Shown: piece after piece, positions 43,362 to 55,812 of the stretch
Position numbering within the stretch: the stretch's first letter is position 1
How the letters are laid out: each line of letters begins with the position of its first letter
Program-made: the position numbers and the translations under genes
Assembly (NCBI GenBank): GCA_030374765.1
Contig: JARGXX010000097.1
Coordinates: forward strand, 496,001 to 560,000
From: Agarophyton chilense
Taxonomy: Eukaryota > Rhodophyta > Florideophyceae > Gracilariales > Gracilariaceae
Length of the DNA: 64,000 nt
Direction of reading: 5' to 3'
Notes under the pieces: generated by a model
The model's input: only the letters and a program-made list of their open reading frames with translations
Told to the model about the DNA's origin: nothing
Database searches by the model: none

Positions 43362-46300
43362 TTCCTCCCCTTTCAGCCAAAGTTTTTCTTCGAATGCTTC
43401 GTCTCAGCAATGTCCTGGAAATCGAAGCAAAGTCTGCCAGTGAACAGACTCAGTTGAAGAGCATCCGTCAGAGAGCTGTCTTTCTTGGTAAGCAAATCTG
43501 CCAGGTTGGAATGACCGGGAACCCACGATATCTTATCAACAGCACCAGTCTGAAATTCAAAACGGACGCAGCTAACATCACGACGAATCGATTTGTCGAT
43601 AGAATTCTTCTGTGTCGATAGTGAAGTAAACAATTCGTTAGAGTCCACAGCAAGTCTCAACTTGATTTCCATGCCAAGACGCTCCGAGTATGCCTTAGAG
43701 ATTGTCTTTCCTTCGTCAATCCCTTCCGAGGCAGCAAAAATCTCTGCAGCAGGTATGCTTTTGACCGGGCGCTTTGACTTGTGAGACAACCACGATATGG
43801 CATGATAAATCGAGTTGTTCTTAATCTCACCGATAAGCAAACCAGTTAGAACTCCAAGTTGGCCACATTCATCTGTCCGTGACGCATCTGAAAACACTAG
43901 AACGCTGAGTTCATACTGATTTTTGTCTGTTGGTCTAGGGTAAGCAATAGTTGTTCCGAGCTTCTTCAGCTTACGAACTATATTCACTTGTTCAACAAGG
44001 TGACACACTTTTAGATCAGGGGCTTTTTGCTGCAGGTAGCTGGCATAGAATGAGCAAAATGGTGAAGCCGCAGTTCCGATCTATCCAAGTGAACTATTTG
44101 TGGAGGCAAACACAGACTTTTCAAGCTGATTGAGTGGCTCATCAAAATTCTTGCGGCGTTGCCTAGAAAACGGATACTCAGATACAGAGTTCATCTTATC
44201 GTCCGCCTCTGTCTCAATGGTAAAGTCGCCATTTTGAACAGTGTTGATGCCAAAGAATCGGAGTTTGCCTGGTCCTTGCATCACATCACCAAACTTGAAT
44301 AGTCTGTCAAACTCCTCCATAAAGCGTTTCACACGGTCGCCATCGCCTGCAGCTTTCAGGTCGTCAACTATTTTAGCAACAATTAATACCAGCCTTCCGT
44401 TTTCTTTCTGGAAAAAAAGCTGAGAAACATGGGTCGACTGCTTGAGTCCAATGTCAAACATAACATTATCGGACTGGTTCTGCCACTTGGCATTTGCATT
44501 GACAAGGCCGTAGGCAGCTGTCAGAAGTAGCCAAAGATGAGTCGATTTCATTTGGCTTTCTTTGGGTGGGCGAACATAGACGTTTCTTTGAGCCTCCCCT
44601 GTCTGCAGAAACGCAGCCTTCACATCAGCCCTGTGGATTATCCAGCCGAATAGAGATGCAATTGATTCGAGGATCCGATTTCCTGTGGGTGGGCATGTGG
44701 TACAGTCTTTGCTCAAGACGTTCTTCAAATCGTCCTCGTTCTCATGTGGTGCAATACGTGCTTTAAGCTTGAGAGACCCGTCATCATTACTCTTCACTTT
44801 GTATAAGGTGTGACTGCTGATAACATTGGAGTTCGGAGGAACTTCTTCGTGTGTGACCGTACGAACAGTCTTGAGAAATGTATCTTACTCTGCATTGTAG
44901 GCGTTGACTAAAGGGTATTGGTCAAACCCTTGTGCGTGGTGCCTTAGAAATGGTTTGTTCCCAAAATGGTCAAGAATCGATTCTAGGACTGAGTTCTCAG
45001 TGCTTGTGACTTCCAGTTGTGCCACTGTACCAGAACTGGCTGGGAGTGTTTCAGTAAACTTCCATACCTCCTTCTCCATTTCAAGTTGTTCTACATCCCC
45101 ATCATCATAGTGTATGTTTAGACGACCATCTTCTGTTGCCGAGTGGACAGTGCCAGGGAAGAATTGTTCTTCAAGGGGCCAGAGAACAGAGATATTGTCT
45201 CCTACACAGGGTTCAACGTTTGAGGATTCAGTAGAGAAGTCATCATCAACAGGTGCATCAACAGGTGTGTTGATATCAGACGAACCTTGAGATAAGTCAA
45301 CTGCAGTGTCACTTGGTACAGAGCATTCAAAGTTGACATCTGTGTTCATTTCAGCCTGTGCCTTTTAAGCAGTACAATGGTCACTTGAAATCTCGGATAT
45401 CGAGTCAATACCATCTTGTACTAGTTGGGCGAAGCTTTCTTGAGGCAGTGCTGGGCGAGTATCTTCAAATGCAACAGTGATTTCTCGATTTTTGCGTTCT
45501 GGTATAGTCACTGAACGTGCATGCTGGTTGATAGAGAGGACCGGTTTGGGATCGGACCATTTTCCTCTCTTCTCAAATTCTTTCTTTTGGTATACTTCTA
45601 TCAGATCACCAGCTGCAATTGGCATTTCGGTCACTGCCTTCGAGCGCAAAATAAGCGCCAGTTTGCGACGAGCTTTAAGCTGGTCACGATCATTGAGCAC
45701 ATCATCCGGGATTACAGTTTCGATAGGCTTTGCCACGATAGGGCTAGAAAAGCCTTTGGCTAGTTCGAATGCAGACATAGTGTCGTTGCCATAGAGGTCA
45801 TTTGAGATTGACACAGCCTTGTATGCTGCGAGCTTTGGATCGAAGTCCGCGCCAGCAGCTTCTTTTAGACGAATAAAGACGCTACGGATGATGCTGTGTT
45901 TAGACTCTATTGCATTCTTGGAGTGCCTACCAGGAGGCACTGGGTGAATTGAGATTCCAATCTTCTTGATGTAGTTCTTGAATGCACCTATTTGGAATAC
46001 CTTGTCTGCACGAATAGAGTCAGGGTACCAGAATTGTGATACCCATGAAGCTTCAAAGCCAACAACAGCTTCTGAGAGATTTGTCGAGGTAAATGCATAG
46101 ACGCTCGAATATCGTGTGATGAGATCCATCAGATGCATTAGTAGTATTTCATCCATATATAGATGATCAACACAGAGAACCTCGTTGAATATCTTTGACA
46201 GAGAACTGATTGAAACCTTACGACTGGGCTGCGGGACCGATGTGCTCCGACAAGCCGTGCAGCGATTGACCATGTCCGTGAGGTAGGAAGCTATGGTTTC

Positions 46301-47876
46301 ATTCCAAAATCCATTTCTCTCGAGGAGGAGCTTGTAGTCTGTATAGCTTGCAATACCACAAACGTGCTTGTGGACTTTGTCTATAATCTTCTTGACCTCA
46401 AGCCATGGTGCATTATCGAGAGTGACTGCTGAGAGGCATGAAAGTGTAGAACCATTGTTAAAATGAGAGGTAAATTGATCTAGAGCTTTGTAGCTTAAGA
46501 AACTTTCATTGATTATAGATATATGGTCTCTATGACCATCAGCCAGGAAGACCAATGCATTTCTTCCAATATGCTCGATGTTGGCCTTGCGAGTTACATT
46601 TCTTCCTATGACCCACTGAGAAGATCCATTCAGGACAAGGTGGGTGATACGGACTGGTCTACCTTGGTCAGATGTCGCAGTGATGACAATAGATCCTAAG
46701 ATGCAGCGTGCCGGACTGGAGTGTTCACCGACTCCATACTGCCAATGTGTATGTCCATCGAGTGCTTTTGGAATAGCATCGAGCTTGGGATTGGGAGATA
46801 TCCCTATATGGTCAGCAAGTAGATTCAGTTCGATAAGGCAAATTGCAGAGTACAGTGCTCCGTCGTCAAGTAGAGGTCCAACTTCGACAGGTGACTTGCC
46901 GGTACTAGCTGATGAACTAGTCAGAGTTGCCATATTAAACGACACTGTCTTCCTTTGCGACTTGTCTCTCCTTTCTTGATCATGGTCAGGGCGCGATCCA
47001 GGAGCTCGCGAAGCAGATGATGTAGCTGGTGCATCGAACGACTTGACATGATGAGGTAGTGAGCCGTCAGGGTTATGGTTACGTTTCCAATGACCGTATT
47101 TGCCGCATATGTCACAAGGATATTTCATTGAAGGAGACTGTCCTTTGTAACGGTAACCAGAACTGTTCTTGCTATAGCGATGTTGTTCGCGGTGTTGCGT
47201 GGTGCCAGCAGAACTAGCAGTAAACGGTACAGTACCACTCAGGGCAAGCGAATCTTGTCGCACTGCTTCATTACCGAGGCCACTGACTGATACGTGATAG
47301 AGCTCAGAAACTCATCATTCGACGATTGAGAATTCAGGTTCTCATCGGAAGGTGCAGCTGCTGCCATGACAGAGACCCGCTGAGAGTCGTCAATTGCAGA
47401 GTTGGATAGCAGCATTAGCGCCGTAATACACTCTGGAAGCTTAGTCGTTGCAGAGACGGAGTTGAACTTTGCAACTTGCGCGGAGAAACGGGATTCGAAG
47501 TTCTTCATAGTCTCTGTGTTGCCTCTACGAGTATTCCAGAGTTGGTTGAAATCGCGATAGGTCTCACTGACTACAGAGAGCATCCTTCTGGTAAATTTTT
47601 CCTACCAGATGATCCACAGCGCCATCTTCCGTCAACTGGCCATCAGCAATTCCGGAGCAAAGGTCCTTTGCACGGCCATACAGTTGCGACTTAAGACATA
47701 TAGCCTGAAGTGCAATTGGAATCTTGTTGCTGTTCGAAGCTAGTAGTGCGTTATGAAACGTTTGCCAGAGCTTCACAGCATCACGATATTCTTCCTGGTC
47801 ACCTTTGCCATCAGTCCATGGAGGAGACTTGGCATCCCAGGAGAACTTGGGCCGGGACGGCAGATTGGATTGGGGC

Positions 47877-47890
47877 GCTGGGCCCATAAC
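47877..47890 (-). promoter_or_regulatory. Copia-2 primer-binding site (tRNA-iMet anticodon arm)
   Basis: GTTATGGGCCCAGC on the minus strand, directly abutting the 5' LTR and identical to the site of Copia-1. The gag ATG (47885-47887) is inside it, so the first codons of gag (Met-Gly-Pro) are dictated by the primer match. Confidence 0.82.
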
Positions 47891-48170
47891 TAACAATGAT
47901 TAGACTTGCGGTGTAGAACTAGGTACACACAGTGTAGGACAGAGTACACAGTTGCTGCGAGAGCGAGGTCGCAGATGCTTACAAACATGAGGTACATAGA
48001 TGTATAAATAGAGTACATTACAACATAATTAACGGGCGTAATATATGATATAAGAGGTTGCCATGTGGTACGAATGATGACTCATAGCAACGACAATTAA
48101 GTGTTCAAATACAAAACATTGAGAGGGCGTATTTGTAGACGATCGACTTCCATCAATGGTCGTTCTCATA
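47891..48170 (-). repeat. 5' LTR of Copia-2
   Basis: 280 bp, same ends as the 3' LTR apart from single-base differences. A TATAAATA-like stretch (about 48000-48007 on the plus strand) and AT-rich centre are seen. Confidence 0.88.
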
Positions 48171-48840
48171 CTTTGTGTGTCCGTGACCATGTTTGCGTTT
48201 GAGCTTCAACGCAGCAGATTGAACGGCGTGCACTTGATCTGAATGTGATGCCAAGGTGTTCGCGAAGAAAGTAAGATTTCCCTTCTGTTCTGCGTTCCAC
48301 ATGCCCATTTGGTCCCTGACGAGCTGTTTAAGTTCGGAAGGTTCAAGTTTGTGTACCAGTTTCATCACCAGTTTCTTACATCGGTCTTTCTCTGTGATAA
48401 CTTCCGAAACTTTGTATTCGTCGAGAGCAGTTATGACGTCGAGCATAAATTGTTCGGCCGTTCCAGCTGGATCCCTTGGGAGCAGCTGGTATTTGACTCC
48501 ACCGATTTCTTCCTCAACTCGATCGTTCAGATCTCGGGAGGTATGAGCCAAGCGGGAGGCGAACCATTCTTTGACGGATTCCTCTGTTGCTTCTTCCACC
48601 TCTGCAGCCCCTGCTATCCTACCTAGGATGCAAAGCCTTTGCAGGAGTTTCGGCTTGATGCACTGCCGAACGGACGCAGCCTTGATCTTCTGATTGTTCT
48701 GCCTGCCAGCGTTGATGTCGTTCACACGCTCAATGTAAGCTGAATAATTTGTCCCGAATCGTATTAGTTCCGGCTGTGTTACTTTTGCCAGAGTTGGAGC
48801 TTGTATAGTGTTAACCAGCCCGTACATCGACATATTTGCC
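48171..48840 (-). other. Gypsy-1 copy B gag, N-terminal part
   Basis: A minus-strand frame reads MSMYGLVNTIQAPTLAKVTQPELIRFGTNYSAYIERVND, then a helical region (EEATEESVKEWFASRLAHTSRDLNDRVEEEI, FMLDVITALDEYKV, LVMKLVHKLEPSELKQLVRDQMG) typical of a gag capsid. It is cut at the Copia-2 insertion site and continues at about 43076. The first in-frame ATG is at about 48833. Copy C has lost this part. Confidence 0.7.
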
Positions 48841-48882
48841 CTCGCAATGAATCTGTACGATTTACCGTCTTGCAAAGCGCTT

Positions 48883-49211
48883 TGTTGATCGAGTACGATG
48901 CATAGGCGGGGTTGGACGACCGGACGGCGGCGGTTTGCGCATAAGGCAAGGAAAGAGCAGGCACCAAGTTCTCAGAGATGTCTCTCACTCTGAGGTTGCC
49001 CCTTTCCTCCAGACAGCTCTTTCTGGAGGTTGGCTTATTTATTGTGTTTCTGGGTTGCGCTATTACTCTTCTGTAGGCCACCCACGACTGCGTGGGTTGC
49101 GAGCACGATTTCCTCTCTACTCTGAATCGGTAGTTCTTTTTCGGGTAACGCTGAGTTCCAGATGCAGGTGCGATGGTTTCACGAGATGCCAGAATGGTCG
49201 TAGTATCAACA
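48883..49211 (-). repeat. 5' LTR of Gypsy-1 copy B
   Basis: 329 bp, same ends as the 3' LTR. The sequence after it on the minus strand (AAGCGCTTTGCAAG) does not begin with the TGG expected for priming by a tRNA 3' end, so the primer is unclear. Confidence 0.9.
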
Positions 49212-50085
49212 GGCTCACTGAATATGGTTCTTATAATTTATTAGACCGATACCACGACTATTCTCTCATGGTCTGATATAGATTGGGGCAGAGACAAGGA
49301 TTCCCGCAGATCGCGTAGTCGATTGGTTATTAAACTGGGTGGTTCTACAGTAATATGGGTCTCAAAGATGAAGCCTTAGGTGTCACTGTCGACAATTAAG
49401 GCAGAGGTCTATGCACTATAACAGTGCATTAGGAACACTGTATGGGTTCAGAAATTTCTTGAAGAATTTGGACTATCTATTTTAAAACCAACTACAGTAC
49501 TGCAGGCTAATCTGGGCAGCATAGAACAGACGACGCAAGTTCAAGGTAGTCGAAATGTGAAGCACATATCAATTCGGTATTGTTATGTGAAGGATATGTT
49601 TCAGAGAGGAGTTAAAAGTGTATAATATACACCCTCAGAGAACAATCTAGCTGATTCTTTGACGAAGATTCTACCAATTGCAAGGTATGAACAACACCGC
49701 AGCAACCTCGCAGTAGTTATATTACCTTCGCGAGAGGTCGTGTTGAAAAAAGTGGAAAAAAAGCGAAAAGAAAATGGAATGGTGAATTATTTTATTTGAT
49801 AATCTGTGCATCTACGTGTGTAGAATTGGAAACGCTTACGTATCAAAATGACGATGGCGCATTCAGGCGAAATCTATGATCAAGTCACTACATCCTCAAG
49901 GATTCTTGAAAATGTTCTGAAAGGACATCTGGCGTGTCTTTCCTCTATGATAGCCTATGCGTATTGGACACTTAAGACGTAGAATTTGATGATGGATAGA
50001 AAATTAATACACTGCATGTTAAAACCATATAAAGACAGGCACAAACAATACTCGGTTCATCGAGTCAGAAGTCAATTTTGAACCT
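49212..50085 (+). mobile_element. Old Copia fossil: RNase H and probable 3' LTR
   Basis: Plus strand: SWSDIDWGRDKDSRRSRSRLVIKLGGSTVIWVSKMKP, VSLSTIKAEVYAL, NVKHISIRYCYVKDMFQRGVKSV, ENNLADSLTKILP (49280-49680), the RNase H of a classic plant-like Copia lineage. A purine-rich tract (AAAAAAAGCGAAAAGAAAATGG near 49752-49776) and a possible LTR (about 49781-50085, with ATATAAAGACAGG near 50025) follow. Several interruptions. Its 5' part may be the unresolved sequence left of copy B. Confidence 0.72.
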
Positions 50086-51464
50086 CATAGGTTGCATATT
50101 CTGCGTGAAAATTGTCTTTGCTGTCGTAAGGAACGAATGCAAAGATCGTCTCATCAGTTGTCCCAGACTCCAGAATTCTTTTAAGCCTGAGCCCCCTACA
50201 TTCGAGCTTCCAACGCCACACCTCTTCAAGAATATCAGAATGAAATAGGAAATGCATGTCTCAGGTTTCTTTTTCGACCTCTGTCACATGTACCATTCCA
50301 TCCGGCTTCCTGCTTCATTCACGCGATTGCAGCCAATGAAATCAATCGAATTCGCTCTTCTGTATACAGAAATCCAACAACCAATCCTCCATGAGACTCA
50401 GACCAGCCTTCTCCCAACAGAGTTGATCAGACCATTTCAGGCTACAATGCCTATGATATTCCCGTGGATCGTAACAGTAGCTCGCTGTTTCGCCAATTCC
50501 TGTTTACAAATCGCTTACGCCAAAGCTCGTTTCAAAATCCATAAGCATCACCGTCCCCTTCCATAATTCTAGATCCTCTTTCAAACAGGTGGTACTGAGA
50601 ATATGAAAGGTGAGGACCTGCTTTTTGTTCACATCTCAGATGAACTAAATGTCGTTGGGTCATACTCGCCCTAGAATGATATCATTTTTCTCAACAATGA
50701 GTGTGATATTGTTTTTTCCGGCAACAGCCTTCAACGAAAACAGCCGAAGTACAGCTCTCTGGAATCGGTCTTGCTCGAAACCTTGATGAAAATGGTATCT
50801 GCCGGAGAATTTTATTCGCCCTAATCCCTATAAGCTCTCAAATATCATTCCCTCTCAATGGCACCTACATTTTTCTCCCAAAATACGCTCGTTCGAGATC
50901 AAATTCACTTGGGGCGACTTTTGGGGCTCGCACTCGCTACAAAGCCAGCTCTATCATTCCTAATGCTCACATTTCTTGTCACTCACCGAAACGTACCGCC
51001 TTCGAAGGCTCTCCAGAGTGCAGCTCGCACAGAGGATACCGCCCTTTCAACCGTGCTCCCACTAGCAAGAGTCTGCCCCGACGGTGAAATCTGGCCCATT
51101 TTTTGTCGCTTTCGACACCAGTCCTATCGCTGCGTGTGTCTGTTTCGCTTTCGTTTTTAAGCGAAGCTCAGAATTCTTGCGTGGCCTTTCCGCTGGTAGC
51201 CACTTCATTACGGCTCTTAAGACACAAAATTACGCAGCATCGTGAAGTGTTGTAGTGGAGTACTGCATTTTCCCACAGATGGCGTCCCTCACAACAAATC
51301 GTTCGGCTAGAGGGGCATGCAGGCATACTTGCTTTTAAATAGATCGTCTCTCACAAAAAGCAGGTAGCCGTTTGGTATAGCTCTTTGATTCAACCACTAC
51401 AATTGGCGCCTTTTCAGAAGGCCAATCTTCACCTACCAATACCGCTCTACCTGCTCGTCGAATC
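50086..51464. other. No recognisable gene
   Basis: Two plus-strand frames of about 100 codons (50252-50566, 50858-51160) have no domain I recognise. This stretch and 55813-56422 would be neighbours if Copia-E were removed, so it may hold the 5' flank or an upstream part of the recombinase-like gene at 55917. Confidence 0.35.
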
Positions 51465-51714
51465 TGATGGAACAGCATTGGCATAGCTCCCTTGGAGAAG
51501 CTTGTTGATAGAAGATATGAATTTGCGGTCCCTCGTTTGTTTTGATTAATGTTACGATAGAAAGGCGAGGATAGTGATTGTAGGCACTTTAATGGCCCCC
51601 TGTGATTCTGGCTACAAGGGATCTCCTATTTTTGCAGGGTTTACGGGAGATATAAAACCCACTACCTCGCCACCCTCTCAAACCGAGGATAGGCAACGAC
51701 TGTTTGTTTGAACA
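51465..51714 (+). repeat. 5' LTR of Copia-E
   Basis: 250 bp, TGATGGAAC...TTGAACA, with a TATA box (GATATAAAACC) near 51650. Confidence 0.85.
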
Positions 51715-51716
51715 AG

Positions 51717-51726
51717 TGGTAGCATC
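51717..51726 (+). promoter_or_regulatory. Primer-binding site of Copia-E
   Basis: TGGTAGCATC, two bases after the LTR. The first eight bases match the complement of the 3' end of eukaryotic initiator tRNA-Met (TGGTAGCAGAGG), so this element uses the ordinary 3'-end priming, unlike Copia-1/2. Confidence 0.55.
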
Positions 51727-54700
51727 GCAGCGAACAGTTTTTTTCACACAGAACAACCATGGACGAGGATCTTTCGAAGAAGAGTCCACGCTATTACGCT
51801 TGTCATGGGGAGGATTTTACGTTATGGACTATGCGATTTGAAGCACTGCTCGACTCAAAGGAGCTGCTGTAAATTGTGACGCGCAACGTCCTAGGAGAAG
51901 ATGTTAGTCAACATGTACCGAATGATTTGGCATTGAAGATCTCTAAAGCCCGGATGTACCTCGTGCAATGTCTTGGTGATAAGCCATTGAGAACTATTGC
52001 AACTGAAAGAAATAATCCGTATACAATGTATCAAAAGCTCCGGGAGAGGTATGCAACAATGAATGCCGCTACTAGGGTCCAACTACAGACAAAACTGCAC
52101 AACATAAAATACGTTCCAGGCAAGACAATGTCCGAGTTTGTTGGTGAGTTTGAATCGGTCTTCAGTAGGCTCGAAGGAATGAGCAGCCCTGTAGAAGAGT
52201 CAATGCAAGTAGCAATACTACTCTCAAGCTTTGGGGACATAGATGAGACGGTGTATGGCGCGGTTATCTCAGCACTACAGACCATGCCAGAAGCAGAACT
52301 TACGTGGGAACGGGAAATTGCATGTCTTTTGCAGGCGTACGAATCTCGTATCTCCAATGCCACATCTTTTCATGAATCTGGAGTTTCTTTAGGCTCTGAG
52401 AAGGCTCTCAGATCAAATTTTCGGTGCAAATGTTTCAACTGCGGCCACACAGATGGAACACACACCAAGTAACGCAGTGGCACTTGGAGATGGTAGAAAG
52501 GTTCAGTCCACAATGATTGGTACTGTACGAATTGGTTTTAGAGACTTCGAAAGACCAGGTGCTATTGTGGTAGATCTTGAAGAAGTTCTGTTTGTCCCTG
52601 AGTTACAGTGCAACCTTCTTTCATGCGCAAAGCTTATTGAAGATGGGTTTCAAGTATCATTTTCCAGCTCAGGGTGCACGATTACCAAGGATGAGATGGT
52701 ACTACGTGGAAGTAAGGTTGGGGGACTGTATGAAGTACAAGGCAAAGCTCCAATTACTGCTTATGTTTCTTCGAACAGAAATAGGAACCTCGAATTATGG
52801 CATGAGCGCATTGGTCACATTGGAAAACGCAGAATCGAGAACATGTAGAGAACAGGAAACTTTTTAGGACTTGACCTAGATTCGAAACACTACAAGACGC
52901 GTGATTGTCAACCGTGCATTGAAGGGAAAATGACACGTCTCCCGTTATGCAGCAGACCAGATGAGGAGGTTGCAGTGGGAGAAGTCATATACTCTAACAT
53001 ATGTGGACCTTTCCAGACTGCGAGTATTATAGGAGAGAGGTTTTTTGTTTCCTTCATTGATAATTGATCTGGTTACAAAGGTGTTAGGCTCTTGAAAGAG
53101 CGGAGGGAACTCTCGAATGAATTCCGCTGCTTCCAATTGCCTTTTGAAAGACGAACGGAGAAGAGAATTAAACTACTCTACTCCGACAAAGGTCCAGAGA
53201 ACATTGGATTGAGGAAGTAACTAGAAGAAGAAGGAATCGATTGGGAAAATAGCGCACCATATACGCCACAGCAAAACGGTGTTGCTGAGCGTTTCAATCG
53301 AACTGTGATGGATATGGTGAGAACAATGCTCCACCATGCCTGTCTTCCGAACCGGTTCTGGGGCGAAGCTCTTGTTACTGACACTCGGCTGTTGAATATG
53401 ATCGGCGAAGATGGCGGATCCGGAGATACACCTTTCGAGACTGTATATGGATCTGCACCCTACGTAGGCCATATCAGATCTTTCGGATGCAAAGCATGGA
53501 TACATTTGGCACGTAGGAAGAAGCTAGACATAAAAGCCCGCCGGGGTATTCTACTTCGCGCTCTTAATCACCACAACTACCTTTTGTATGATATTGAGAA
53601 TGACTGTGCAACATTCGCCAGGCACTTTGTGATTAATGAGACAGTGTTCCCGGGGGTGGAAGGATTCGGGAAACAACCGAACCCCCTCGCAGGACTCCCT
53701 ACGTCCGTGCTGGAAACAGATGAGATCATGGAGGACACTGACCATAATGGGATACCCTTACACACCCCTTCGCCGTCATGGACAGGATAAAAATGAAAAT
53801 GATTTCAGCGCTACACGAGGAATTCACCTCGAAGAAAAGCCAGAGAAGCAGGCTGAAGAGGATAATGTGTCAATCACCCCAAGCATGCAAGAGATGCTGA
53901 CACACTATCCTGAGAGAAGATATCCTACGAGAGAGCGAAGAGCGCCACAGAAGTTTTCAGACACACAACATAATGGACTCGTTGGTCGCGAATTTGCCTT
54001 CGTGTCAGTACCAGAGACTGTGTTTGAGGCGCAAGCGTCATCTCACGCAAGACAGTGGATGTAAGCCATCAAGAACGAACTTCAAGCCTTAAGAATCATG
54101 GGTACATGGACTAGGGAGAAGACACCTCCAAATTCAAAGGTACTTGCGTCAAGATTTGTCTTTGCGATCAAGCTGTCACAAGATGGGTCAATACAGAAGT
54201 TCAAGGCACGGCCCGTTGCGAAAGGCTGCCAGCAAGGACACATGAACAGTGTCTATGCACCAGTGGTAGACTTTGAAACAGATCGGATTGCGTTGGCATT
54301 GGCACACAACAGAGGGTAACCTATAATCCAGCTGGATTTGAAGTCAGCGTTTTTGAATGGCATTATTGATGAGGAAGAACCAATATATATGTCACCACCA
54401 GAAGGAGTGGATTTAAATCTCCGACAAGATGAGTCCCTTTGTTTGCGCAGAGCTATATATGGATTGAAGCAGTCGAATTCAATTTGGAATAGAACATTCA
54501 AGAAAGCATTGCTCCAACTTGGTTTTAAACCTCTGAAGAGTGACAGTTGCTTATATGTACTTAAAAGGGATGAATCAGTGGTGTGGCTTATCGTATATGT
54601 CGATGACATCTTGCTCACGGGAGACAATGGCGCTTTGCTTGAAGAAGTTCAACAGAACTTGAAAAAGTATTTCGAAATTTGAACTGTCGATAACAAATCT

Positions 54701-55562
54701 AGTTTCTTGGGAGTTTACTTCGAACGAAACGGTCATGATGTGACTTTACACCAGCATCCAATGATACGAGGAGTTTTGGAGCGATTCAACATGGATGAGT
54801 CTCGTCCCATCAGCACGTCAATGGCATATGGAATCAGAGCATCTGCACTCAACTCTTCCGAGGAGTTTGTAGATCATGGGCTATATCAAGAATGCATGGG
54901 GTCTCTAATGTACTTGGCTAGTCGTACCAGGCCAGACATATGCGCATCAGTAAGCCTTTTGGCACGTGCACAGTCCAAGTCTACAGAAGTACACTGGAAG
55001 GCTGTCAAAAGGATACTACGATAACTGAATGGAACTCGAACGCTAGGAATAACATTGCAAAAGGCATCTCAAAGCGGTCACCCCTTCATCGCCTTTGCTG
55101 ATTCGGACTGGGCCGCAGACGATGTCAACCGGAAGTCTACTTCTGCCTATGTGATCAAGTTGTACGTAACCCCAATTATGTGGAAAACGCTCAAGCAAAA
55201 AGGTCTGGCAACATCAACGACGGAAGCAGAGTACATAGCTCTGTCAGAATGTATCAAAGCTATAAGATGGGCCCGATCCCTACTACTTGAGCTCCGTGTG
55301 CCAGAAGTGGACTCAGCAACTCCCGTCTTGGAAGACAACACAGGTGTATTACAGTGGATTCAAGGTGGGCGAAAAGATAAATATGTTGAGATCCGATATC
55401 ATTACGCTCGAGACGCTGTCAGTAAGGGTGGAGTCAAAGTGATATACTGCCCGACTCAAAGGATGATCGCAGATTTGTTCACACGAAACCACTCTTACGA
55501 ATACAACACAACTTTCTCTGCAGTTTGATGTCAATGAAGAAGAGCCATACCAATTGAGAGGA

Positions 55563-55812
55563 TGATGGAACGGCATTGGCATCGCTCCCTTGGAGAAGCT
55601 TGTTGATAGAAGAGATGAATTTGCGGTCCCTCGTCTGTGTTGATTAGTGTTACGATAGAAAGGCGAAGATAGTGATTGTAGGCACTGTAATGGCCTCCTG
55701 TGATTCTGGCTACAAGGGATCTCCTATTTTTGCAGGGTTTACCGGAGATATAAAACCTACTACCTCGCCACACTCTCAAACCGAGGAGAGGCAATGACTG
55801 TTTGATTGAACA
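55563..55812 (+). repeat. 3' LTR of Copia-E
   Basis: 250 bp, same ends as the 5' LTR; preceded by a short purine stretch (TTGAGAGGA). Confidence 0.85.

Larger units (their letters stand above)
43082..48170 (-). mobile_element. Copia-2: complete-length Ty1/Copia element
   Basis: 5089 bp bounded by two 280-bp LTRs and a 5-bp target duplication. Minus-strand order: 5' LTR, half-tRNA primer site with gag ATG, gag (47890-47240), CX2CX4HX4H zinc knuckle (CDICGKYGHWKRNH, near 47110), retropepsin-like segment (46880-46550), integrase (46400-45720; VDHL, RADKVF, IESKHS), linker, reverse transcriptase (44800-44200; KADVKAAFLQTG-like, KIVDDLKAAG), RNase H (43940-43420), purine tract (AAAGGGGAGGAA) and 3' LTR. 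About four interruptions. LTRs differ at roughly 9 of 280 positions (3.2%). Related to Copia-1 in protein but with a different LTR body. Confidence 0.92.
37904..49211 (-). mobile_element. Gypsy-1 copy B with two later insertions
   Basis: Minus-strand order: 5' LTR (48883-49211), gag start (48171-48840), Copia-2 inserted (43082-48170), gag end and protease (about 43076-42400), reverse transcriptase (42250-41440), RNase H (41140-40700), integrase (40560-39900), solo LTR inserted (38736-39599), chromodomain (38430-38380) and 3' LTR (37904-38218). Without the insertions the element is about 5.35 kb. Its two LTRs differ at about 13 of 315 positions (4%) plus one 14-bp gap. Pol has about five or more interruptions, at least one shared with copy C, so the copies probably spread with proteins supplied by an intact relative. 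I find no clear target-site duplication. Confidence 0.88.
51465..55812 (+). mobile_element. Copia-E: full-length, broken Ty1/Copia element
   Basis: 4348 bp with 250-bp LTRs at both ends differing at about 15 positions (6%), the oldest of the three datable elements here. Plus-strand order: 5' LTR, primer site, UBN2-type gag (51876-52472; LRERYATMNAATRVQLQTKLHNIKY, then CKCFNCGH), protease end (LLSCAKLIEDGFQVSF) and pre-integrase (LELWHERIGHIGKRR), integrase (YTPQQNGVAERFNRTVMDMVRTML, 53260-53330), reverse transcriptase (LDLKSAFLNG, YGLKQSNSIWN, VYVDDILLTG at 54590-54620), RNase H (FADSDWAADDVNRKSTSAYV, 55090-55160). About seven or more interruptions. A typical plant-like Copia lineage, unlike Copia-1/2. 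No target-site duplication found. Confidence 0.9.

Noticed and set aside
37899-49216. Target-site duplication around Gypsy-1 copy B
   Set aside because: Flanks CTGAT and GGCTC do not match; a shared CACTGA nearby is offset. Border deletion is more likely than a hidden duplication.
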